From assembly GCA_964501785.1 (NCBI GenBank), contig CAZCUD010000005.1, positions 1 to 64,000 of the forward strand: a stretch of DNA of 64,000 bases. The letters run 5' to 3'. The stretch comes from DATBSK01 sp964501785 (GTDB taxonomy: Bacteria > Actinomycetota > Acidimicrobiia > IMCC26256 > PALSA-555). This document shows, piece by piece, positions 34,069-42,617 of the stretch (its first letter is position 1; each line of letters begins with the position of its first letter). The notes below the pieces were generated by a model that saw only the letters and a list, made by a program, of their open reading frames with translations, did no database searches and was not told the origin of the DNA. A program made the position numbers and the translations under genes.

Positions 34069-35262
34069 TCATCGGTCGATGTCGCCGAGGATGAAGTACA
34101 GGGAGCCGAGGATCGTGATCACGTCGGGCACGAACACTCCCCGCAGCAGCCACGGGAGGATCGAGACGTTGCTGAACGACGCGGACCGGATCTTGGTGCG
34201 GAACGGACCCGTCGCACCCAACGAGTAGACGTAGTACCCCATCTGCCCGAGCGGGTTCTCGGTCTCGACCCACACCTCGCCCTCGGGGACCTTGATGATG
34301 CGCGGCACCTTCGCCATCACCGGACCCGACGGCAGCTGGTCGAGGCACTGGAGGACCATGCGCGCCGCTTCGCGCGTCTCCTCGAGCCGCACGACGTAGC
34401 GCGAGAACGAGTCGCCGTCGGGGTGGGTGTGCACCGCGAAGTCGAGCTCGGGGTAGACGAGGTACGGCGGCCCGTCGCGACGAAGGTCCCAGTCGACGCC
34501 GCACGCCCGGATGTTGGACCCCGACACGCCGTACGACGTGCCGACGTCAGCCGGGATGATCCCGATGCCCCGCGTGCGGGCCTCGAAGATCTCGTTGCCC
34601 GCGACGAGGTTCTCGAACGTGTCGCAGGCCTCGAAGACGATGTCCATCACCGAACGGCACTCGGCGATCCAGCCCCAGGGCAGGTCGTCCTTCAGGCCCC
34701 CGATGCGGTTGAAGTTGGGGTGGAAGCGCCCACCCGTGACCGCTTCGATCAGGTTGAGCACGTGCTCGCGGTCACGGAAGCCGTAGAACGCGGGCGTGAG
34801 CGCGCCGACCTGGAGCCCCATCTCGCCGAGGAACAGGAGGAACGTCGCGATCCGTGACAGCTCGGTGAGGATCGTGCGGATGTACTGCGCGCGCGGCGGG
34901 GCCTCGATCTCCATGAGCTTCTCGGCCGCGTCCATGAACGGGACCTCGTTGGCGAAGCTCGAGAGCCAGTCGATGCGGTTGATGAGCGTCGTGATCTGCG
35001 GGTAGGTGCGGAACTCCGTGAGCTTCTCGTAGCCCCGGTGCATGTAGCCGATCACGGGATCGGCCGAGACGACCCGCTCGCCGTCGAGGCGCACCACGAG
35101 TCGCAACGTGCCGTGGGTGGCCGGGTGCTGGGGGCCGAGGTTGAGGATCATGTCGCCCGTGTCGAGCTCGACGTTCATCTGCGCTTCGGCGAGGTGCCGG
35201 AACGCGCCCGGCGCCAGCTGCTCCTCGGGCGTAGTGGGCGGGGGCGTCTGCGTGGTGCTCAT
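34069..35262 (-). CDS. nuoD: NADH-quinone oxidoreductase subunit D, operon 1
   Basis: A 397-residue 49-kDa-type subunit that forms the quinone pocket with NuoB. LNLGPQHPATHGTLRLVVRL (quinone-site His), GYMHRGYEKLTEFRTY, NRIDWLSSFANE and RACGVDWDLRRDGPPYLVYPELDF are diagnostic. Arg76 in HRGYEKL aligns with Arg85 of mature mammalian NDUFS2, the residue dimethylated by NDUFAF7. The ATG at 35262 overlaps the nuoC stop (ATGA). Confidence 0.96.
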   Translation of the reverse strand: MSTTQTPPPTTPEEQLAPGAFRHLAEAQMNVELDTGDMILNLGPQHPATHGTLRLVVRLDGERVVSADPVIGYMHRGYEKLTEFRTYPQITTLINRIDWLSSFANEVPFMDAAEKLMEIEAPPRAQYIRTILTELSRIATFLLFLGEMGLQVGALTPAFYGFRDREHVLNLIEAVTGGRFHPNFNRIGGLKDDLPWGWIAECRSVMDIVFEACDTFENLVAGNEIFEARTRGIGIIPADVGTSYGVSGSNIRACGVDWDLRRDGPPYLVYPELDFAVHTHPDGDSFSRYVVRLEETREAARMVLQCLDQLPSGPVMAKVPRIIKVPEGEVWVETENPLGQMGYYVYSLGATGPFRTKIRSASFSNVSILPWLLRGVFVPDVITILGSLYFILGDIDR

Positions 35263-35993
35263 GCGTCCGCCGCCTCCTCCGCGGGGGCGTCCTCGCCCGG
35301 CATCGGCTCGACGTCGACGAGGCCGGGCCAGGGCTTCACCACGCGCGCGAGCAACGGGAAGTCCTTGCGCAGCGGGTGACCCTCGAAGTCGGTGGGCAGG
35401 TAGAGGTTGCGCAGGCTCGGGTGCCCGTCGAACTCGAAGCCGTACATCTCCCAGCACTCGCGCTCGTGCCAGTCGGCACCCGGGTACACCGGGACCCACG
35501 ACTCGACCGTCGGTGCGGTCTCGTCGAGATCGGTCTTGAAGGTGAGCCCCCAGTGACGGCGGGTCGACTGGACGTGCGCGAAGACCTGGAAGCGACCGGC
35601 GGACCCGGTGGCGCCGAACGTCATCTCCGTCGGCTGCGCGGGCTGCGACGTGTCGCCGCTCGCATCGTCCCCGCCTTCCTTGGGCGCCGGCGCCCAGTCG
35701 ATGCCGGCGATGAACGAGAGGTAGTCGCACTCGAGGGCATCGCGAGCGACCTCGGCCGCCTTACGCCACGCACCGGGCACGACACGGACGACGAAGTCGT
35801 CGAACACCGACTCGGAGCGCACGACCGTGTTGCCTCCGAGCCCACCGGCCTGGAGCGCGGCAGCCATCTCCTCGTGGACGGGGTTCGGCTCCGGCGCGGG
35901 CGCGCTCGCCTCGTCGGGCGCCGCCTCGTCGGCCGACACGTCGGTCACGTCCTCGTCCACCGGGTCAGGAGCCAACGACGATCGGCTCCCCAC
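35259..35993 (-). CDS. nuoC: NADH-quinone oxidoreductase subunit C, operon 1
   Basis: A 30-kDa-type subunit of the peripheral arm. SAGRFQVFAHVQSTRRHWGLTFKTDLDE, WVPVYPGADWHERECWEMYGFEFDGHPSLRNLYLPTDFEGHPLRKDFPL is the conserved C-terminal block, split here over about residues 165-215. The N-terminal ~45 residues are Ala/Asp/Glu/Pro-rich. The GTG at 35993 gives 244 residues and overlaps nuoB by 29 bases; the GTG at 35960, four bases after the nuoB stop, would shorten it by 11 residues. Neither has a strong ribosome site. Confidence 0.92.
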   Translation of the reverse strand: MGSRSSLAPDPVDEDVTDVSADEAAPDEASAPAPEPNPVHEEMAAALQAGGLGGNTVVRSESVFDDFVVRVVPGAWRKAAEVARDALECDYLSFIAGIDWAPAPKEGGDDASGDTSQPAQPTEMTFGATGSAGRFQVFAHVQSTRRHWGLTFKTDLDETAPTVESWVPVYPGADWHERECWEMYGFEFDGHPSLRNLYLPTDFEGHPLRKDFPLLARVVKPWPGLVDVEPMPGEDAPAEEAADA

Positions 35994-36483
35994 GCCACCG
36001 CTTCTGCAGCTCGTCGTTCCCGATGCCCTCGTTCTGGATCCGCTCCTGGAGCAGGACGATGCCTTGGAGCAGCGCCTCGGGCCGAGGTGGGCACCCGGGC
36101 ACGTACACGTCCACCGGGATGATCTGGTCGACGCCCTTGGTCACCGAGTACGAGTCCCAGTACGGCCCGCCGCAGTTCGCGCACGAGCCCATCGAGATCA
36201 CGTACTTCGGGTCGGGCATCTGCTCGTAGAGGCGCTTGATCGCCGGCGCCATCTTGTCGGTGACGGTGCCCGAGATCACGACGAGGTCGGCCTGACGCGG
36301 GCTCGCCGGGAAGGGGATGACGCCGAGGCGCATCATGTCGTAGCGCGGGCTCGCCAGCGCCGCGCCCATCTCGATCGCGCAGCACGCGAGCCCCCACTGG
36401 AACATCCACAGCGAGTACTTGCGGCTGTAGTTGAGCAGCCACGTCAGCGGCTTCGGCACCTTCCCCGACTCGATCAGGCCCAC
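35965..36483 (-). CDS. nuoB: NADH-quinone oxidoreductase subunit B, operon 1
   Basis: A 172-residue PSST-type subunit that binds the terminal cluster N2: C34-C35 (GLACCAIE), C101 (MGSCANCGGPYWDSY) and C131 (YVPGCPPRPE). An additional Cys104 is present. The GTG at 36483 follows GGAGGAG. Its start region is a copy of the 3' end of nuoA (see the direct repeat at 36471). Confidence 0.95.
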   Translation of the reverse strand: MGLIESGKVPKPLTWLLNYSRKYSLWMFQWGLACCAIEMGAALASPRYDMMRLGVIPFPASPRQADLVVISGTVTDKMAPAIKRLYEQMPDPKYVISMGSCANCGGPYWDSYSVTKGVDQIIPVDVYVPGCPPRPEALLQGIVLLQERIQNEGIGNDELQKRWRGEPIVVGS

Positions 36484-36565
36484 CGCAGCACTCCTCCCGC
36501 GTGGGGTCCTGCTGCTGGACGGTCGTGTGCGACGACGCGCGCGATCAGGCCCACCGCAGCACTCC
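36471..36565. repeat. 24-bp direct repeat duplicating the nuoA end at the nuoB start
   Basis: The 24-base sequence beginning CGATCAGGCCCACCGCAGC occurs at 36471-36494 and again at 36542-36565, exactly 71 bases apart. The right copy contains the nuoA stop codon; the left copy contains the nuoB start codon. This looks like a short tandem duplication that separated two formerly overlapping genes. Confidence 0.85.
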
Positions 36566-36907
36566 CTTCCGCCACGCGTAGACGAGGCCGAGTGCGAGCA
36601 GGATGATGAAGATCGCCATCTCGACGAGGCCGAACACGTCGAGCGACTCGAGACCGACCGCCCACGGGAAGATGAACACGGCCTCGACGTCGAAGATGAC
36701 GAACAGGAGCGCGTAGATGTAGTAGCGGACGTTGGACTGGCCCCACCCACCGACGGGATCCGAACCGGCCTCGTACGTGAGGTACTTCTCCGCCTGCGGG
36801 CGCGTCGGGCGGAGCAGCCGGCCGACGCCGAGCATCGCCCCCACCATGAGCAGCGCGGCCAGGATCAGCACGGCTACGGCGAGGTACTCGCGGTAGTACT
36901 CGGTCAC
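36545..36907 (-). CDS. nuoA: NADH-quinone oxidoreductase subunit A, operon 1
   Basis: A 120-residue subunit with three spans. YLTYEAGSDPVGGWGQSNVRYYIYALLFVIFDVEAVFIFPWAV is the conserved loop-plus-span; the usual Cys of the YECG motif is replaced by Ala (YEAG). It is the first gene of operon 1. The GTG at 36907 starts VTEYYREYLAVAVLIL; longer frames are unsupported. Its promoter should lie in the 158-base divergent gap to the patatin gene. Confidence 0.93.
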   Translation of the reverse strand: MTEYYREYLAVAVLILAALLMVGAMLGVGRLLRPTRPQAEKYLTYEAGSDPVGGWGQSNVRYYIYALLFVIFDVEAVFIFPWAVGLESLDVFGLVEMAIFIILLALGLVYAWRKGVLRWA

Positions 36908-37065
36908 TGCGCTCGCGCCCTTCCCTCCAGCGGGGCCCGGTCGGGGGGAGCATATCCACGGCGACCGAGCACGCTCGGAAGCGAGCGGCCCGAATCGAGC
37001 CCGGCCCGGACCGTGCCCCACCGGGGCTGCCGGGCTCCGACGCGGGCGTGCGCGACTATCAGGGC

Positions 37066-37953
37066 ATGACCGGCATCCTCCGGAGCGTGCGGATGCGCTC
37101 GCGGCCCGTCACGGCGTTCGTGCTCTCGGGCGGCGGCAACCAGGGCGTCGCCCAGGTGGGGATGCTGCGGGCCCTGCTCGAGCGGGGCCACGCCCCGGAC
37201 GTGATCGTCGGGACGTCGGTGGGGGCGCTGAACGGCAGCGTCCTGGCCACGTCGCCCACGCTGGAGACCGTCGACCGGCTGGAGACCGTGTGGTCGGCCC
37301 TGACCGGGGAGCAGGTCTTCCCGGGCAACGCCTTCAAGCGCGCGTGGAACGTCCTGCGTCGTGACGACCACCTCATCTCCAACGAGGGCCTCTCGGGGCT
37401 GATCACGGCGGCCGGTGCCGCCGAGACGTTCGAGGATCTCGAGGTGCCGCTGCGGGTGGTGACGACCGACATCGTCACCGGCGACGAGATGGTGTTCGTG
37501 CGTGGTCCGCTCCGGCCGGCCCTGCTCGGCAGCGCCGCGCTGCCGGGGATCTTCCCGCCGGTCGAATACGACGGCCTGGTGCTCGTGGACGGGGCGGTCG
37601 TCAACCTGGTGCCGATCTCCCACGCGCTGGCCGGCCCGATCGACCGGATCTTCGTGCTCGACGTCTCCGATCCGCTGACCGAGCGGCCCATCCGGTCGCC
37701 GCTCGACGTCGCGGTCCGGGCCTTCGCGATCTCGCGGGAGCAGCGCTTCGAGCTCGAGCTCCAGTGGGTGCCCTCGGAAGTCGAGGTCGTCGTCCTCCCA
37801 CCCCCGGTCGACGACCGCGAGTTCGTCGACTTCTCCGGCGGCGCGCGCCTGATCGAGCAGGCGTACCACCTCGCGATGCGCGCCCTCGACGACCTGGAGG
37901 CCGAGCCCGGCCGCCAGCGTCGCCGCCGCTGGTGGCGCCGCCTCGCCAGCTGA
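37066..37953 (+). CDS. Patatin-like phospholipase
   Basis: A 295-residue serine-aspartate dyad acyl hydrolase. The oxyanion hole is SGGGNQG (21-27), the nucleophile elbow GTSVG (49-53, Ser51), and the catalytic Asp is in LVDGAVVNLVP. SAALPGIFPPV, typical of the family, precedes it. A basic Arg-rich C-terminus (RQRRRRWWRRL) could bind membrane lipids. The ATG at 37066 is used; a GTG 18 bases upstream is open. It is divergent from nuo operon 1 and convergent with pgi. Confidence 0.92.
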   Translation: MTGILRSVRMRSRPVTAFVLSGGGNQGVAQVGMLRALLERGHAPDVIVGTSVGALNGSVLATSPTLETVDRLETVWSALTGEQVFPGNAFKRAWNVLRRDDHLISNEGLSGLITAAGAAETFEDLEVPLRVVTTDIVTGDEMVFVRGPLRPALLGSAALPGIFPPVEYDGLVLVDGAVVNLVPISHALAGPIDRIFVLDVSDPLTERPIRSPLDVAVRAFAISREQRFELELQWVPSEVEVVVLPPPVDDREFVDFSGGARLIEQAYHLAMRALDDLEAEPGRQRRRRWWRRLAS

Positions 37954-37972
37954 TCCGCGCGACCGGCGTTCT

Positions 37973-38011
37973 GGCGTCAGGAGACCCGCGTGGGCCGGGT
38001 CTGCTGACGCC
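37973..38011. terminator. Bidirectional hairpin between patatin and pgi genes
   Basis: GGCGTCAGGAGACCCG (37973-37988) pairs with CGGGTCTGCTGACGCC (37996-38011), one mismatch in 16, with a seven-base loop. It lies in the 76-base gap between convergent genes and can stop transcripts from both sides. Confidence 0.7.
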
Positions 38012-38029
38012 GAAACGACGGGAGGGACG

Positions 38030-39661
38030 TCACCGTTGGGCGCGGTACCGCCGGATGAGCGCGTTGGTGGAGGAGTCGTGGGGCAGGTCCGGATCGTCGG
38101 TCGCGTCGAGCTGCGGGACGATCGCCATGGCGAGCTTCTTGCCGAGCTCGACGCCCCACTGGTCGAAGCTGTTGATGTTCCAGACCGCGCCCTGGGTGAA
38201 GATCTTGTGCTCGTAGAGCGCGATGAGCTGACCGAGCACGTTGGGTGACAGCTCGGTCGCGAGGATCGAGTTCGTCGGGTGGTTGCCGGCGAACGTCCGG
38301 TGCGGCACCTGCTCCTCCGGCACACCTTCGGCGCGCACCTCCTCGGCGGTCTTGCCGAACGCGAGGGCCTGGGGCTGAGCGAAGAAGTTCGCCATGAGCA
38401 GGTTCTGGTGGTCACCGACGACGTGGCGCGGCTTGCAGAAGCCGATGAAGTCGCACGGGATCAGCTTCGTGCCCTGGTGGATGAGCTGGTAGTAGGCGTG
38501 CTGCCCGTTCGTGCCGGGCTGGCCCCACACGATCGGTCCGGTCTGCCACTCCACCGGGTTGCCGTCGCGATCGACCGACTTGCCGTCGCTCTCCATGTCG
38601 AGCTGCTGGAAGTACGCGGTCAGCTTCGAGAGGTAGTCGTTGTACGGCAGGATCGCGACCGTCTCGGCGCCGAAGAAGTTGTCGTACCAGATGCCGATCA
38701 GGCCGAGCAGCATCGGCATGTTCTGCTCGATCGGCGCGGTGCGGAAGTGCTCGTCCATCGCGTGGAACCCGGCGAGCATGTCGCGGAACGCATCGGGACC
38801 GATCGCGATCATGAGCGAGAGCCCGATCGCCGAGTCGTACGAGTAGCGGCCGCCGACCCAGTCCCAGAACTCGAACATGTTGTCGGTGTCGATGCCGAAC
38901 TTCGACACCTCCTCGGCGTTCGTGGAGACCGCCACGAAGTGCTTCGCGACCGCGGCGTCGTCCTTCAGCTTCGCGAGCGACCAGTCGCGGGCCGACTTCG
39001 CGTTCGTCATCGTCTCGAGGGTCGTGAACGTCTTCGACGCGATGATGAAGAGCGTCTCCTCGGGGTCGAGATCGGCGGTCGCCTCCCAGAAGTCGTTGCC
39101 GTCGACGTTGGAGACGAACCGGAACGTCATCGATCGCTCGCTGAAGTCCTTCAGCGCCTCGTAGGCCATCCGCGGGCCCAGGTCGCTCCCGCCGATGCCG
39201 ACGTTGATCACGTTGCGGATGCGCTTCCCGGTGTGGCCCTTCCACTCGCCCGAGCGGACCCGGTCGGCGAACCCGGCCATCTTGTCGAGCACTCGATGCA
39301 CCTCGGGCACGACGTCGACGCCGTCGACCTCGATCATCTCGCCCTTCGGTGCGCGCAGCGCGACGTGCAGGACGGCGCGGTCCTCGGTGATGTTGATCTT
39401 CTCCCCGGCGAACATGGCATCACGCAGGGCCTCGACGTCGGCGCGCCGCGCGAGCGCGCAGAGCATCGTGATCGTCTCTGGCGTCAGCCGGTTCTTCGAG
39501 TAGTCGAGGTAGAGGTCGCCGACCTCGATGCACATGGTGTCGCCCCGGCCGGGGTCGTCGGCGAAGAGGTCACGCAGGTGCGCGTCGGCGATGTTCGCCT
39601 GGTGCTCGGCGAGCGCGACCCACTCGGGGGTGTCGATGATCCGCTCATAGTCCTCGGGCAT
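38030..39661 (-). CDS. pgi: Glucose-6-phosphate isomerase
   Basis: A 543-residue enzyme interconverting glucose-6-phosphate and fructose-6-phosphate. NVGIGGSDLGPRMAYEAL, the signature region VWGQPGTNGQHAYYQLIHQGTKLIPCDFIG (with the catalytic Glu region upstream), and the closing block around SFDQWGVELGK are clear. The ATG at 39661 follows AAGGAGACGGAG. It lies 32 bases downstream of the hydrolase-cyclase gene, so the two may be co-transcribed. Confidence 0.97.
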   Translation of the reverse strand: MPEDYERIIDTPEWVALAEHQANIADAHLRDLFADDPGRGDTMCIEVGDLYLDYSKNRLTPETITMLCALARRADVEALRDAMFAGEKINITEDRAVLHVALRAPKGEMIEVDGVDVVPEVHRVLDKMAGFADRVRSGEWKGHTGKRIRNVINVGIGGSDLGPRMAYEALKDFSERSMTFRFVSNVDGNDFWEATADLDPEETLFIIASKTFTTLETMTNAKSARDWSLAKLKDDAAVAKHFVAVSTNAEEVSKFGIDTDNMFEFWDWVGGRYSYDSAIGLSLMIAIGPDAFRDMLAGFHAMDEHFRTAPIEQNMPMLLGLIGIWYDNFFGAETVAILPYNDYLSKLTAYFQQLDMESDGKSVDRDGNPVEWQTGPIVWGQPGTNGQHAYYQLIHQGTKLIPCDFIGFCKPRHVVGDHQNLLMANFFAQPQALAFGKTAEEVRAEGVPEEQVPHRTFAGNHPTNSILATELSPNVLGQLIALYEHKIFTQGAVWNINSFDQWGVELGKKLAMAIVPQLDATDDPDLPHDSSTNALIRRYRAQR

Positions 39662-39693
39662 CTCCGTCTCCTTCTCCTCGAGGCGTTCGATCG

Positions 39694-41031
39694 TCAGGTC
39701 GAGAGGGCGAACAGCTCCCACTCGTCGGGGACGCCCTTGAGGGCGTGGACCCCCCGCTCGCTGAACACCAGTCCCGAGCCGGCCGTGAGGTCCTTCACCG
39801 TGCGCGAGACCCACACCTCTCCCGGACCGGCGAGCGCGGCGATGCGCGAGCCGATGTGGACGCCGATGCCGCCGACGTCGTCACCCCGCCGCTCGAGCTC
39901 ACCGGTGTGCACACCTGCCCTGATCTCGAGGTCGAGCGGGGCCACGCCGTCGCGGATCGCCTCGGCACAGGCGACCGCGCGCGAGGGGCCGTCGAACGTC
40001 GCCAGCGCGCCGTCCCCGATCGTCTTCACCAGCCGACCGTCGTAGGACTCCACCCGCTGGGCGACGACCTCGTCGTGCCGGTCGAGGAGCAAGCGCCAGG
40101 TGTGGTCGCCGACCGCCGCGGCACGCTCGGTCGATCCGACGATGTCGGTGAACAGCACGGTCGCGAGGACGCGCTCGACCGCGGGTGCCGGCACGGCCGG
40201 ACGGCGGCCGGTCACGAACTCCTCGATCTCGTCGACGAACCAGGCCTGCTCGCCGTCGTGGTGCATGTGGTAGTCGACGTCGCGCTCCACGAATCGAGCA
40301 CCCGGGATGTGCTCGGCGAGGTAGCGACCGAGCTCGACACCGACGATCGGGTCGCCCGTGCTGTGCAGGACCAGGGTCGGCACCGAGATCGCGGGCAGCA
40401 CGCCGCGCACGTCGATCCGGGTGTTGAGGAAGAGGATCTGCCGAGCGATCCGCGGCGAGGCCGCGCCCCGGGCGAACCGGGCGACGGCCTCCCGCGTCTC
40501 GGGATCGCGTGGGATGTGCTGGATGAACGCGCTCATCGACGATCCGGTCCCCCAGCGCGACTCGACGCCGTCGACGAGGGCATCGGCGAGCTCCTCCGGC
40601 ACACCGATCGGATAGTCGGGTGCGGCGATGATCCGCGCCATCGTGCCGTAGAGGACGAGCGAGCTCACACGGTCGGGGTAGGTGGCGGCGTACAGCAACG
40701 AGAGGGGACCGCCCTCCGAGACGCCGACGACCGCCGGTCGCTCGAAGCCGACGGCGTCGACGACGGCGCGGATGTCGTCCATCCGCTCCTCGATGCTGCC
40801 GAAGCCCAGGTCGCGGTCGGAGAGCCCGGTCCCCCGCTTGTCGAACGTGACACAGCGACCGAACGAGCCGAGCCGACGCAGGATCGGGTCGAGCGTCGGC
40901 TGCTCCCACGTGTCGTCGAGGTTGGAGATGAACCCCGGCACGAAGACCAGCTCGTGCTCGCCGTCGCCGAACTCCTGGTACGCGACGCGCAGGTCGCCGC
41001 TGGTGGCGTATCGCACGTCCTCGATGCGCAC
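39694..41031 (-). CDS. Alpha/beta-hydrolase fused to class III adenylate/guanylate cyclase domain
   Basis: A 445-residue two-domain protein. Residues ~1-275 are an alpha/beta-hydrolase: nucleophile elbow GVSEG (103-107, Ser105), Asp227 in STGDPIV and a His-rich stretch DYHMHHDG. Residues ~285-445 are a class III nucleotidyl cyclase catalytic domain: metal Asp296 in LFTDIVGST and Asp340 in TIGDGALATF, followed by RAGVHTGE. Such fusions may sense a small ligand through the hydrolase fold and make cAMP or cGMP. Cofactor specificity cannot be read reliably. It begins just after the terminator of nuo operon 2. Confidence 0.9.
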   Translation of the reverse strand: MRIEDVRYATSGDLRVAYQEFGDGEHELVFVPGFISNLDDTWEQPTLDPILRRLGSFGRCVTFDKRGTGLSDRDLGFGSIEERMDDIRAVVDAVGFERPAVVGVSEGGPLSLLYAATYPDRVSSLVLYGTMARIIAAPDYPIGVPEELADALVDGVESRWGTGSSMSAFIQHIPRDPETREAVARFARGAASPRIARQILFLNTRIDVRGVLPAISVPTLVLHSTGDPIVGVELGRYLAEHIPGARFVERDVDYHMHHDGEQAWFVDEIEEFVTGRRPAVPAPAVERVLATVLFTDIVGSTERAAAVGDHTWRLLLDRHDEVVAQRVESYDGRLVKTIGDGALATFDGPSRAVACAEAIRDGVAPLDLEIRAGVHTGELERRGDDVGGIGVHIGSRIAALAGPGEVWVSRTVKDLTAGSGLVFSERGVHALKGVPDEWELFALST

Positions 41032-41052
41032 GGTGCGAACCTACCGGCTCCA

Positions 41053-41105
41053 GGGTTCTCGGCACGCTGCCGCGGGCCATGGCTGTCTGAACGTGCCGAG
41101 AACCC
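41053..41105. terminator. Terminator-like hairpin after nuo operon 2
   Basis: GGGTTCTCGGCACG (41053-41066) and its exact inverse CGTGCCGAGAACCC (41092-41105) form a perfect 14-bp stem with a 25-base loop. It starts 12 bases after the nuoN stop at 41118 and precedes the hydrolase-cyclase gene. No U-tract is present. Confidence 0.65.
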
Positions 41106-41117
41106 GGGAATGGACGG

Positions 41118-42617
41118 CTACAGCATGAACGTCGCGTCGCGGGCCCAGTGCACGAACGTGCCGGGCACCAGACCGACGAGCAGCACGATGATGCCGGTGA
41201 CGCCGAGGACGACGGCGCTCCAGCCGTCGACGCGCCGCAGCATGCCCGCCGGCTCGGTCTCGCCCTCGTCGGGTGGCGTCAGGGTCACCACCGAGATCCG
41301 CAGGTAGAAGAACGCCGCGGTGATCGAGGCGAGCACACCGAGCACCAGCAGGCCGTACTCGCCGGCCTGCGCGCTCGCACTGAAGATCTCGAGCTTCGCG
41401 ACGAAGCCTCCCGTCAGGGGGATGCCAGCCTGCGCGAGCAGGAAGAAGATGAGCAGTCCCCCGACGACCGGTCGCCGCAGCGCGAGCCCTCGGTAGTCGT
41501 CGAGCGAGTGCTGGTCGTCGCCGCGTCGGGTGGCGATCGTGAGGACCGCGAACGAGCCGATCACCATGAACGAGTAGACGAACAGGTACAGCAGCGCCGC
41601 CTCACGGCCTCGGGACGTGTCGGCGTAGAAGCCCATGAGGATGTAGCCGGCATGGGCGATCGACGAGTACGCGAGCATGCGCTTCACGTCGGTCTGCACG
41701 ATGGCGGCGACGCTGCCGACGACCAGCGAGAGCCCCGCGAGCACCGCGACCGCAGGGCGCCAGTCGTCGCGGTACAGGTCGAGGCCGACGAGGAAGACCC
41801 GCAGCAGCGCGGCGAACGCGGCCGCCTTGACCGCCGCGGCCATGAACCCCGTCACCGGCGTGGGCGCACCCTGGTACACGTCGGGCGTCCACATGTGGAA
41901 CGGGACGGCCGCGACCTTGAAGCCCAGGCCCACGAGCAGCAGGGCGAAGCCCGCGAGCAGCGTGCCCTCCTCGTAGAGCACGTTCTGGGAGAGGAACTGG
42001 CCGATTCCGGTGATCGAGGTGGTGCCGGTCGCGCCGTAGGTGAGGGCGATTCCGTAGAGGAAGATCGCCGACGAGAACGCTCCGAGCACGAAGTACTTGA
42101 GACCGGACTCCTGCGAGGAGAGTCGCCGCCGGTCGAAGGCGGAGAGGACGTAGAGCGGGATCGACAGCACCTCGAGCGCCACGAACACCGCGATGAGGTC
42201 GTTGGCGGTCGTCATGGCCAGCATCCCCGTGCCGGACAGCAGCACGAGCGCGAGGTACTCGGGAGCCTCGAGCTCCTCCCGGCGCAGGTAGGCGATCGAG
42301 AGCAGCACGCCGAGCGCGGTGGCGATGATGACGACCGATCCGAGGAAGATCGCGAACGGGTCGACCCGCACCATGCCGCCCACGGTCTCGATGGCGCCGT
42401 CGTCGCGCACGAGGTTCCAGAGGCGGAGCTGCACGACCCCGGCCGCGATCAGGCCGGCGAACGCGACCGCCAGGCAGACCGGCATCGTCTGGGGTCGGCC
42501 GCGCAGCAGGGCACGCACGAGCACGATGACGATCCCGGCGAGCCCGAGCGCCACGACGGGCGCGATCGCGAGCCAGTCGACGGTGGGCGTCTCGATGGGT
42601 GCGAGCTGCGCGATCAC
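41118..42617 (-). CDS. nuoN: NADH-quinone oxidoreductase subunit N, operon 2
   Basis: A 499-residue antiporter-like subunit. LIAVFVALEVLSIPLYVLSAFDRRRLSSQESGLKYFVLG, LLVGLGFKVAAVPFHMWTPDVYQGAPTPVTGFMAA and KRMLAYSSIAHAGYILMGFYAD are typical. Its start overlaps the nuoM stop by four bases. It is the last gene of operon 2; no midA follows. Confidence 0.96.
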   Translation of the reverse strand: MIAQLAPIETPTVDWLAIAPVVALGLAGIVIVLVRALLRGRPQTMPVCLAVAFAGLIAAGVVQLRLWNLVRDDGAIETVGGMVRVDPFAIFLGSVVIIATALGVLLSIAYLRREELEAPEYLALVLLSGTGMLAMTTANDLIAVFVALEVLSIPLYVLSAFDRRRLSSQESGLKYFVLGAFSSAIFLYGIALTYGATGTTSITGIGQFLSQNVLYEEGTLLAGFALLLVGLGFKVAAVPFHMWTPDVYQGAPTPVTGFMAAAVKAAAFAALLRVFLVGLDLYRDDWRPAVAVLAGLSLVVGSVAAIVQTDVKRMLAYSSIAHAGYILMGFYADTSRGREAALLYLFVYSFMVIGSFAVLTIATRRGDDQHSLDDYRGLALRRPVVGGLLIFFLLAQAGIPLTGGFVAKLEIFSASAQAGEYGLLVLGVLASITAAFFYLRISVVTLTPPDEGETEPAGMLRRVDGWSAVVLGVTGIIVLLVGLVPGTFVHWARDATFML

